DNA from: Takakia lepidozioides
Lineage: Eukaryota > Streptophyta > Takakiopsida > Takakiales > Takakiaceae
Reading direction: 5' to 3'
Assembly: GCA_030704615.1 (NCBI GenBank)
Contig: CM060733.1
Location: forward strand, 19,592,001 to 19,656,000
Length of the DNA stretch: 64,000 nt
Within the stretch, counting starts at the first letter, position 1; every line of letters starts with the position of its first letter. This document shows positions 49,767 through 60,900 of this stretch, piece by piece. Below the pieces are notes generated by a model that saw nothing but the letters and a program-made list of their open reading frames with translations, did no database searches and was not told the origin of the DNA. Both the position numbers and the translations under genes were made by a program.

Positions 49767-50423
49767 ATGGCAGATTCTGAATACCGGATGATCGTGGGTG
49801 AAGGTAGCAATTAGCAGTTTGTAGATCTCGCCGTGCATCCCTCCGGTCTGATCCCCACGGTTCAGAATGTTGTTGTAACAGTGAGCATGGGTTGTAAGCT
49901 GGACCTGAAGAAGATAGCGATGCAAGCTAGGAATGCCGAATATAATCCCAAGCGGTTTCAAGCTGTGGTGATGCGGATCAAAGAGCCCAAGACAACTGCC
50001 CTCCTATTTTCATCGGGGAAGATGGTGTGCACGGGTGGCAAGAGTGAGGCGTTGGCGAGACTGGCAGCCGCCAAGTTCGTGCGCATCGTACAGAAGCTTG
50101 GTTTCACTGTCCACCTGAAGGACTTCAAGATTCAGAATATGGTTGCATCATGTGATGTCAAGTTCCGTATTAAATTGGAGACGATGGCGTATGACCAAAG
50201 CCACCATGGCTCCTACGAACCTGAATTGTTTCCAGGATTGATCTACAGAATGAAAGAGCCCAAGCTAGTCTTGCTCGTTTTTACATCTGGCAAGATTGTG
50301 ATCGCTGGTGCGAAGGAGAGGAAGGACATGTACAAGGCCTTTGAGCAGATCTACCCTGTGCTGTTCCGCTTTAGGAAAGACCCCACGACTGGACTGCAAG
50401 AAACGGTAGTGTGGCCTAGCTAG
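49767..50423 (+). CDS. TBP: TATA-binding protein copy, intronless, with in-frame TAG near the start
   Basis: TBP nucleates RNA polymerase complexes by binding the TATA box. Both repeats of the saddle are present: [40 protein letters not shown] and [20 protein letters not shown] in the first, and [39 protein letters not shown] and [20 protein letters not shown] in the second. The four Phe residues that kink DNA are kept. Plant TBP genes usually have several introns; none is present, so this looks like a retrocopy. A Met at 49767 begins [15 protein letters not shown], recalling plant TBP N-termini, but the 16th codon is TAG (49812-49814). The frame then stays open for over 200 codons. The next in-frame ATG, at 49887, would remove the first strand. 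About 11 extra residues ([14 protein letters not shown] region) extend the C-terminus. It is either a young pseudogene, a readthrough gene, or a gene with an unseen upstream exon. Confidence 0.8.
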
Positions 50424-51833
50424 GCTGCAAGAAAGCCCATGTAAATTAAAGCTGTTGAGTTTTCTAGAAGTTGTACAAAAACCTTGATCAAGGAGTGTCC
50501 CTATTCAAATTAAATTTGATCTTGGCTGGTTTAAAGTTTACTCAAAATTATGGGGCTGTGCAATCAACCATGGCAGACATTGGCAACTTAGATGTAGTGC
50601 TTGGTACCATTGAGTACCATTGATGAGGGTCATTTATTCAGGATACAAGTGACTACATATTTAATCAAGTACAAACTCTGATTTGTAAAACCCACAGAGG
50701 GCCACCCTCACACTTTGCAGTGAAGGTCCACACTGTTGCATGAAAGTTCCAATCTCCCCATTATTTGCCATTTGCGTGCTTGTATATGTTAAATTGGAAT
50801 TCTTGTAGTCCCTTCTCTAGAGATGGTCTTCCATATTTGTTTCTCATTTGCATTTGAAGTGCTGTATGCACTTAGGTATTGTATGCTGGAAGGCTACAAT
50901 TCATACAATTGGCGATGTTTTTCTGTGTAGATTCATGCAACCACATCAGTTTGAACAACCAGAGGCTATGTTGTGACAAGCTTGTGAGATATCAAAACAG
51001 CTGAATCTAAGCAGATGGTGATGAACCCTGAGCAACCAATACACGTTCCTTGCTGATTCAGCTCTAATAACTGCACATTCACAGTAAAAACCTCCGGTGT
51101 GTAACAGTTGCAATACCATTCACTAGCTTTTGTGCATTATAGTTTCTTGAAGACTATGCTTCAAATAATGCTTATGAGAAACTGATATGCCCAAACATGC
51201 AATGATCTCCCACCCACTCATTCTGCTTACTTCTTCCTCTCTCTAAACTGTTGAATTGACCCTGCATGTAACACCATTTACCTTTTGACCCTTTTCTCTC
51301 CTTGCCACAATCCTTTGATGCTGAAGAAAGCCATGAAAAAAATCCAAGAGAAAAAAACAACAAATGAATGAAATAAACATAAGGGTTTAGGCCTCAACCC
51401 TGTATGAACAGTGAGAGAAACTAGCCAAATAACATAAAATATGCAGGCTGACCCTGAGTGCCATTCAGGTGTGAAAGGGCCATTCTGATCTTGTCTGATC
51501 TTGTCTGATCGTCACATTCAGGAAAATGAACAAGGTCACTTTAGCATATTATATTTGACTTTACTGTCAATTCCGCAAAATTGTCACCTTGAACAAGACC
51601 GGCAGTGAATAGGCCTTGATTTCCGTTTGTGAATATGCACAAGGCCCCTGGAGACCATCAAAACTGCTATGAAACATCAGGCACCCAACCACAAGATTGG
51701 AACCTCTTTCGTGTCTTTTGTGACTTCAGCATCAGTGGAGGACCTGATTGAGATCCTGCTATTGACTCAAATTGATGGCCAGCAACATCTGGTGGAGATT
51801 CATCATCTCCGGGAAGAGACACTAACCTTTTTC
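50424..51833. other. Intergenic stretch between TBP copy and Fes1-like gene
   Basis: Two genes end here. No further gene or repeat is supported. A short extra 3' exon of the Fes1-like gene could lie in 51300-51750 but was not found. Confidence 0.4.
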
Positions 51834-54800
51834 TTACAACAGCGAAGGTGCATTAAAGGACAGTCGCCAGAGAGAGTCAATCAAATGCCGCTCCTCTCTT
51901 GCAGCTGCTAAATCTTCTTGGTTTAGCCCCTTGATTTCCTCTATGCGAGTACTAAGAGCATCCTTTAGCTGCGTTTTATCATCTGCTTCCAGGGACGGTT
52001 CACCCCCTCCATTGATCCTAGCTATATCCACCAGACCTTGAAGGGCAGCTTGCCTGACATCAGCATCCGAATTATTGGCCAAATGAGTCAATGACCGGAC
52101 AAACCCTAGCTCTTTTGCTACATTAGCATCTTTGGGATTGTCCTGCAACAAGTACTGCAACAGCTGTAGGGCTTTCCTGCATCAGATGATCCATCACATA
52201 ACATCAGTGAAAAGGGGAATAAATTCAACCCATAAAATTTTGTTCAAAATAACCAAGGACATGCCAAACTTCCAGAGATAAATCATCATAGGACCTCTGA
52301 GACATCAACCCCTTCATGGCCATGCTCCATATAAGGGTACACCGCAGGCTTTCTTGGTAAGTCATCCAAGGATAGCCAGCTGTGAATTTTCTGCCTCGCA
52401 CCCACACTGCGGCTGTGCCACAGAAAAAAGATGCTCTAGAATGACACTATCATATACGGTTGACTTCAGAGGACCCACCTTTGTAACCTAGGATTCTCTG
52501 ACGCAAAGGCATCTCGCAAGCCAGCATACCCATTGCCAAGGCGGAAAGCATCAGTGCCTGCCTTGTTGTCTCGGATCAAGGCTGTAAGATTAAACAAAAT
52601 ATACCCCCGTAGAACCTTCTTAGATGCTAGGTGAGTGTGATTCAAATCCCATCAAGATGGGTCCCTTCCAGCAAAACTCAGCAAAAGCAAAATGAAGTTT
52701 CGTATTCAGCAAGGCTTGCTTGCTGTTGCTGGGAAGAAGGGAATATATCATGTCAGAGAAGATACTCTAGTCTCTACTGAAGAAGATAGTAGTCTTACAC
52801 TACCCAATGTGAGGTATCCACCGGTCAGACTGTATCATGCCATCTGTTACTTGCGCATGTCCGTTTGGGAAGAGACTTTCCAGAGAACAAATCCCGTTCT
52901 AGAGGAGCTGTAGCCATTAAAAATGTGGTTTGCCCACTTCATCAATTTTGTGTGAAGTTGTGACTTCAAACCACTGATATTGGCAAGCAGATGAAAGCTC
53001 AGAGGGGGAAACATGTGGACAATAACATACAAGAAAGGCCACCCAATGCCTTGGTGCGTGCAGTTATATCATCATCTGAGGTGAAATTGGCAAGCAGAGA
53101 CTCGAGGCCCTTAGCACCCATTACTTGTTGCTGGCTCCCTGGGTTGTTTTGGACAACAGTGCTCACAACCTCTGCTGCACGTGCCCGAAGGCCTTCATCT
53201 GGGTTCTTCAAGTAGCCCAGCAGTGGCACCAACCCTCCCACTGCATGCAAATCTGCACAATTGGACCTCAAACAAATGTTGCTGGTTCAACTGATGTAAT
53301 GCAAGAGAGAGAAACTGAACTAGAGTAGCTGGCTATGACTCTTAAAACAGTGTGTCATCTCCAGTGTATCTCTGGTGTTACTTCACGAAACAGTTCAAAA
53401 GACCGTGAGCCAAAGAGGCCTTGGAAAATTAATCATGTATACCATTTGCCATGTCAATCGACTCCACATGCTCCTGGAGCTCCTCCAGCATTCCTGCAGC
53501 CAGACAGCTCGTTCAAGGAAGTTCCAACCTTCATGCACTGGAAAGAATTGTTAACCAACCTCTACATCTATCCACTACACCACCTTCAATGCACTTCATA
53601 GCAGGAACACACCAATACTTTAGACATCTCAGCGTTCCACTCCATCCTCTGCCCTGTCCTACAAAAGAAGGGGCGAGACCCTAGATCAACTTTACTGGTT
53701 TTTGGGGTTGTGGCTAGTGGAGTGGCCCTGGTGTAATATGAGACTAATGCCATAGAAATCCTGAAGAGCATTAGGCTGAAAGATTCCAAATTCTCCTAAG
53801 AAGCCAAACCTGCAACTGCTTGAGACAGGGAGTGGTAAATCATGGGGTCTAGAGTAGTGGTGCTGAAATGAGCCTCATCGTTTCTACATAATCTTCACAC
53901 CAGTCCTACATCAACTATTAACTCCCCTGTAACCCAACCCAATAGTTGTTGACTGCAGAAGTGCTATAGAGATTTCAGGCTAGAGCTCAGCCTGGTGGTA
54001 GAGATAAATCCCTCTCTGTGGTTGCATGTTTGTCTAATGTGTCTCTTTCTAGGTGTCAACATCAAGCTTCCTGCTATGGTGCCTGCACCAGCCCTAATGG
54101 CAACTGTGACCGAATCCTTGGTAGTTAGTGGCTGCCTCTGCTATTGCTATGGCCATTTCGGGCTTTGTCATGGGTCAAAAACCCATGACAGCTTCTGGAG
54201 GGTTTGTTCCAGTAGGCCCGATGACTTAAAGGAGGCAGTATGGCCAGGACCAATTGATGGATGCATCTCATCTGTTTCTTTTACACTCACAGATTGTGTC
54301 CCTCTACTCACCTTCCAGCTCTTTTGACGTGACGCCCTGGGCTTTTAGGACTTCAGGAGGCACATTCAGCACTGTTGAAATTTCCTTCATTCGCTTTAGC
54401 ACATCAACTGTTTGTGCCTGCATCGCATCGTGAAACCACCTCCTTTCCTCCTCACTGCCTCCCACAAGTGTACAGGCCATGAGTATAACAGCAAAGTACT
54501 ACTTGAGAAGCACCAACCGAAAATTCCATGACATCCTTACAACAAAGAAGTTCAGTAATTCTGTGAAAGATTGAAGTCTCTTGTCCGAAATATCCTGCTC
54601 TTTCCAATAGCCTTCATGAGCAGGGATCTAAAACACACCTTCCTACATATATAGGAGCAGAAGTTTGGAAACTTTTGCTGGAGGGAATGTTGCTATTGAC
54701 CGTAATCATCAAACTTTCCTAGACATGGAGTTTCATGAGAGGTTTTTCAGAAATGAAAGAGGATAATGAGGTTATTGACTATCATAAACTGTACACGCCT

Positions 54801-55371
54801 GAAATTTCCAACCTCCACAAACCACGAATGATCTGACCATATGATTGCACCTGTTGGAAAACTCCCTTTCCCTCTCCAGTATATTAGTTTATCGGTCAAT
54901 TACTGCACCCGCTAGTTATGTGGTGCTTACAGAGAACGTCAATCAACAACTGGCGCCCTCTTGCGCTCAGCATGGTGTGGACAATAACAACATCCCGGTG
55001 GCTCTACATTCTCTCTCGTGAATCGTCTTTCAGATCTCTTCCACGCTCTCTCCCCTACGCCCAAGAAGGTTTGAGCAAGCTTCCCCTTCGAAAACTTGGC
55101 ATTGATCTCACCACGAGTCCTTTGATATGCAGAGCATCAACCCCCGTCCCCCCACTCCCCTTCCTCCCCCACCCCCCCTCAGCCAAGCTCTTTCTTGCAC
55201 TCGATTTTCAAAACGTCTCTCCTGTGACTCGTGGGCTTGTCTACCTTGACAATTGTCCGGCCTTCCACAACTTAAAAACCCATACCTTATTTCGCGAGGA
55301 GCTTGAGTGCCATCGCTATTGGCCACACTCCATTTTAAAAGACCTTTCCAGTCCGGCTCCTTCCCCTCCAT
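51834..55371 (-). CDS. Fes1/HspBP1-type Hsp70 nucleotide exchange factor
   Basis: Six exons (55371-55286, 54454-54312, 53493-53443, 53252-53043, 52581-52479, 52176-51834) join in phase to 311 residues plus stop. The N-terminus MEGKEPDWKGLLKWSVANSD is the Fes1 signature, followed by EEERRWFHDAMQAQTVDVLK. An armadillo-repeat core follows: LHAVGGLVPLLGYLKNPDEG, EVVSTVVQNNPGSQQQVMGA and RLGNGYAGLRDAFASENPRL. The end contains EDLAAAREERHLIDSLW, typical of plant Fes1A. The protein binds cytosolic Hsp70, promotes ADP release and helps heat tolerance. Arabidopsis Fes1A is about 360 residues; the model is shorter because it stops at TAA right after a possible donor (CTGTT/GTAAGA), so a last exon may be missing. 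I chose the Met at 55371 by homology, although the frame is open to 55479. Confidence 0.88.
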
Positions 55372-57906
55372 TGCAATGCAGTCGATCGCTCTTCTCGTCC
55401 CACTATGGAACACTGTCTGCGTCCGAACCAGAAAGGTCTGCAGTGCACGTCGTTTCGCTTTCCTAGCTTGTACCTGCAACTCAGAAATTTCAGGTGCAAG
55501 ATTGAAGGGTACCTGTGCTGCAAAACGAAGAAACCAGCTCTCCAGAGTCTCCAGAAGCCAAGAGAACTCTCTCCAGGGGGTTTAGAAGATTCCACTTAAA
55601 CAGGGTCTTTAGTCATTACGTCTTTACCTCCGAGCTAGTGTTTCTGTTTTGCTCTTTATTTCAGAAGATCTTTGTTTGAGTTTCAACGCCTTCATGCCAC
55701 AGAGTCATAATTGTTGACTGACTGTTTGGGAGTGACTTATCGCCACATCCACCAATCCACTTGGCATTGATCTCTCCTACGCAGGTAGGTTTCCTGTTTC
55801 CTCTTGTACCAGAAAGTTTCTTTGTGGCGTTCGAATGCCGAACGGGCGGCTTCACTGTCTTCAGTTTACCATGGCAACTTCCAGTCTGCTGGAAACTCCT
55901 AGTACTCTTACTGAGAATTGTGCCTCATTTACAATGCAATGTGGACATCACTGCGAGGTTGGTTGGCTAAGTAACGCTCTGGCTGTATGCATGAGAAAGT
56001 CATGTAGGTATTGATTTGTCAGTGAGAGGGAAGCCCATGTCGGGAGGACCTGCTGAAGGCAATTAAGAGAAACCCTGTGGACTTCCTCAACATAAGAATG
56101 TAGTCATAGCACGTTGTTTGCCATAGCCTTGTGGCCATTGACCCTTCGCCCAAATTGGGGGGAACACAAAGGAACAGAAACTACCTTTGTCAGGGGCTGA
56201 CGCCACTAGTATGACTTCCCTTGAAATAGACAATTGATCCGAGTTTTCCGGATATCCTCTAGAAATCCCTTCACATAAGCATCAATCTGCTGTGTGTCAT
56301 TTGCCCAACGACTAGGCCGCAAAAGGGCCTGGGCTTTCTGGCTCCGCCTCGAGATTTTCAAAGTTGGTAAGCAGAGGTACAGAAACCATTCCCTTGATGG
56401 ATATGAAGAGGGTGTCTCTCTGGTGAGAGTACCCAGGACACAGAATCAGAAAGTGAATATTGTCTTCAGGTTGCCCACACCATCAAGGGAATTGGGAATC
56501 TTTCCTCGACATAAGAAAAGAAGGGAAAGACAGCTAGACAAGTTTTACATCCTGCAATTAACAGCACACTTTAGGGAGAGAAATTGGGGAAAGAAACTGT
56601 TGCCTTCACCCAAGGCCTGGAGAGAGGAGTTCAAGCTTGCTTCTTCTGTGAGAGACAACATCATAAGATTCTCCATACCTGGCATATGCTGCTAAGGTCC
56701 CTTTGAACCCTCTCCCAAAGCCTGGAATTAGAGAGCTTGAGAAATAAGGAAAGAACTCATTGACAATCAGGAGTGGCACCAACACACAGGCCACCAGTTT
56801 GAACTTCATGGGCAGAAAGAAAGCCTATCCAACAACTGGTGAAGCTTCAAAAATCCATTACTCCCAAACACTGAGCTTGTCCTTCCTAGATGTGACACAA
56901 CTACTACGGGAAACACACAGCAAATTCAATTTGTTTTACAGTGTATGACAAGATCTCATGCCATACACTAAATTCAAGAGACTACCTCATCTTCCAGCCT
57001 CAGAAACTGCACAACTGACTACTCTATAGGCACCCCGGCTTCACTGAAAATGACCATCTGATTCATCTCCAGATGTAGTGGCCAACAGTAAGAGTCTATG
57101 AGTAGGAAAATGTTCACAGGGGCCAGTAAAGAGGAGTCACACTCCAAACAATTAGTTGGACATACTCTACAAATCCCTTGATGAGAACTATCTATGCTTC
57201 GAGGCCTTCCCAGAGGGCTCTGATATGGTCTGCAGCCACTGAATCATGAAATGACCAAGTAAGATGTGCCAAGCAAAGATAATTTGACCATCTTCAAAAG
57301 AATGAGGTGGAGCTAAATACCCACCTGCGAAATATTGCCAGAGACAGTATACTTGGACAAACCTGGAATATCAACCCAGTCAGTTGTCCTCTGGAGAAAT
57401 GAAGTTTTCTACAAGGCAACACCCTCAAGTTAAATTCGTTGTTGCAACAAATGTGACCAACATTCGCTGAGTTTCAGTGCCGAGAGCTGGAGGCCTTCTC
57501 AGACAAGCTCCAGTCGAAGAGGTCTGTTGTACTCGTGTTCCATGACAGCAAGCATCTCTGTGCTCAGCATCTGCAGAATTGGTTTGTGGCATGGCTGAGG
57601 AACTGTGCAAATTATTAAAACCCAAACACAGCTGCTGCTTGAAGCCTCCGTAGTACAATGTATCGAAATGGCTCAACCCACATGACAAAGACCCCCGATG
57701 TACTCAAAGTGGATACCTCACATGTAACAGCAATTCTGGAATGTTGGTTGACCATGCTCAATGGTCCTGCTCTGCTCTGTGTTAGACTTTGAGATGAAGT
57801 CAGCAAGATGCCCCTCCTCCTGTTGATACGAACAGCTGTTAACATCAAATGATCGATGTCCTTGCTAGAGCAGCTCTTACCCATGGTGGATTGAGTATGA
57901 TGGGAA
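55372..57906. other. Intergenic region between the Fes1-like and PDK1 genes
   Basis: Contains the Fes1-like promoter by position, a LINE copy at 56095-56480, and the PDK1 3' UTR. No other gene supported. Confidence 0.45.
56095..56480 (-). mobile_element. LINE 3'-end copy, intergenic
   Basis: The reverse strand carries AACTTTGAAAATCTCGAGGC-like coding sequence for the conserved tail, AAGGGATTTCTAGAGGATAT, the segment CAGCCCCTGACAAAGGTAGT, then GGCCACAAGGCTATGGCAAA near 56125. It is the only copy of this family found here outside an intron. Confidence 0.7.
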
Positions 57907-60900
57907 TCATCTCTGAAGATCCTCTATTACGTCCTTCCACTGCCAAGCTTGCCCTCGCAAGTCTTCCAGGTTGTAGGTTCGGTTAGGCTGCAATCAGAGA
58001 AAGAAAGATGAGTTGTCCAGTCTGTTATTGCAAAAGCCATTAATAACGTCCCTGATGCATTCTTGGAAAATAAGCCCTACTAAGCAAAACAAGAATTCCA
58101 ACATTTGACCATACCTTCTTGCTTTTACCAACTTGTGCAGACCTACATAACAATGCAATGCATCAAATACACTAATCATCCACAAGTGAAATAACATTTT
58201 TCCCGTACCGTTACGATTTTCCATTTGTAGGGGTTCTCTACTTTCACTCTCATCTCCAAAGACCACGGGATCTCTCCTGCAACCGCTAGTCTCACGGTGT
58301 CTACATATATCAACCTTGGTGTATCAATGAGCAGCAGCTGCAATTTCTTCGTCAAAAGATTTCGGTGCTTTTTCACTAGCGATGTGGCCACCAAACTCTC
58401 ACCTGGCTGTAGAAACCTCTTCCTGGAAAGAGGGAGAGAGAATGTACTCATGAGACATTGTTTGCTGAACCCCTGTGGCCATAGACCATGCGCCCAGTTT
58501 GGGCAGAACAAGAGGGAACAGACACTGACTTTGTGAGGGGCTCACTACGGTAGTAGGACTTACCTAGGTATAAACAATTAGTTCGGGCTTTCCAGATCTC
58601 CTCTAGAAATTCCTTCACACAAGCATCAATCTGCTGTGTGTGAGCTGCCCAGCAATTAGACACCGACAGGGCCAGGGCTTTAGGCTCAGCCTCAAGATTT
58701 TGAAAGCTGGTGAACAGAGGTGCAGGGACTATGTTCTCAATGGTCCTGAAGAGGGTTGCTCTCTGATGAGGATACCCCGGACAGAGAGAGAATGTACAAA
58801 TGCATGCACACAGAGAGAGAGCGGCCACATCAGGGTCTCATGTGGCATATCAATTCCATCAAGACGCCACTCCTGTCCTAAATCAAAAAACATCTCCCCT
58901 ATACATCCAAGTGCAGCATGACATGATTGAATATTCATACCACCCCACAGACTGACCATATGACAATCTCCCCCCCGACCGAACTTTACGAATTTCATCG
59001 AGCGAACTCAACTGTATCAGTTGCTGGAAGTGGCACTGACTGTGTGAAGGAAGGCAGTGGAACTGGATCTGAAGGTGCTGGTGACCGTCCATAAGAAGAG
59101 TCTGAAGAGGTTGGACTCGATGAAATGAAGACGGCGCTGGATGACTCACCAGGATTGGCAGACTCACTGGATGAATCACAGATTCCCAGATGGGCAAACG
59201 TGGTACCTAGCATATCCCAATCAGAATCTGCAGACCCTTCGTCACTCTCGTCTGCAGTAGCACTCAATGCCCCACTCCACCACAATAAGTATCCTTCAAC
59301 TGCACTTGTAATGTGAGGTGGTCTTGCATATGGTCAGCCTCTGAAGTTACAATCAAGGCCCTGAATGATGGTAGAAAGCCAAAGGAGGGCTGGATATGAT
59401 TCACCGGAGCACTTGAGAGACTGTTATCGTATGAAGGAATCCCTGGGGATATGTGATGTAAACCTGTCCTTGAGAGGAATAACTTGATTTGTGTGGAAGC
59501 TTCTAATCCTTGATCAGTGGAGAAGGCAATCTCCAATTCTGAGTGCTAACTTTACTAACTACTTGACCTGTGAGAAGGGCTTGAACTGGTGGTCCATGTA
59601 TGCACATACATAAACCCGTGATTCTTGACTCAATCACTTGGCAGAAATATGGACCTACCCAACAGGAGGACCGATGAGAAGGGTAAGTCCATTTCAACTC
59701 TGAAGGACGGAATTTACACATTGATGGAAACAGGATGGAGCATAAAAAGGACTGTTTCTGAACTGTTCATTGCTCAGTTCAACGATACAAGGCAATGCTG
59801 AGATTTCTCACTCTCGTTGGGTACGGGCTAAGTTCTAACTTTGACCTCAAATTGATGTCATGGTTTAGGGTTTCCTGGAGTGAACACATGCCAGACAGAC
59901 GTACCAAGGTGGGTTCCACTACAGGAGTAATCCCTGTGCCATTCTGCTCTCCCTCCCCCTTTTCTGCTGGCCCAGATGGTTGGGAGATCTATGACCACAA
60001 GGCTCCTTCAAGCAACATCAGTCATGGAGACACACCTGGGGCGCTCTTGCCAAGACTGGGGCAGGTAAGCTCCTAAGCCTTGACCAATCAATGCCTGCCA
60101 AAAACGGGTGATTCTTCAATTCGTCGTAGCCCTGTGCCCCAAGTCTTCGGTCTGGTTTCAAGTCCTGCACAATCCCACTTTACAACCATTTCTATCACAA
60201 GGCTACAGAAAAGGAGTTATCAAACCAGAGTGGCATCCAAGATAAAAGGCTAATATTTTGGCATAATATGATGGGTTAGAAAGAGTACATAAGCAGTAAG
60301 AATATGAGAAAAGCTTCTTCATACTCTCCAAAATCTATCTAGAGGAACTGAGGGGCCTATATACAACCTCTGCTACAAGAATATGACCCAAAGATCAGTT
60401 CCAGGGGTCTTAGATTATTGTTTATTTTTATTTTTTTCAAACTAACCAGCAAGCGATCAACCAGGTCTTTGGCTTCGGCAGTGAAATGCGAAGGCATCAC
60501 AAACTCCCGTGCCATCACCTTCTGAAATGTCAAATACTCGGTCCCTGCTTTGAATGGGGGCCTACCATCCAACATCTGGTATATAATGCACCCTAATGCC
60601 CATAAATCCACCCTGCTCCACATGCAAACCCATTTTCAACTGGCTGAACTCATGCTCAGAATTAACTTCAATGTGTAGAGTGGAGATGCAGAGAGAGCAA
60701 CAAAGAAGCAATAAAAGAGACAAACGTATACATGTGTGTGGTTGTGTGTGTGTGTGTGAGCCTAGTAAACTCTGAACAATTGAGGAACCACAGATATAAT
60801 GCCACATCCAAGGTTACCGTAAGAGACGTCGGGCTAAAGCTTCCCACTTTAGACTTTACAAAGTCAGTTCAATAGACCAAAGGGTGAAATGCCGTTTACA

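Noticed and set aside
53975-54110. tRNA-like words (AGCTCAGCCTGGTGGTAGAG)
   Set aside because: The possible B box is over 100 bp away and no cloverleaf can be drawn.
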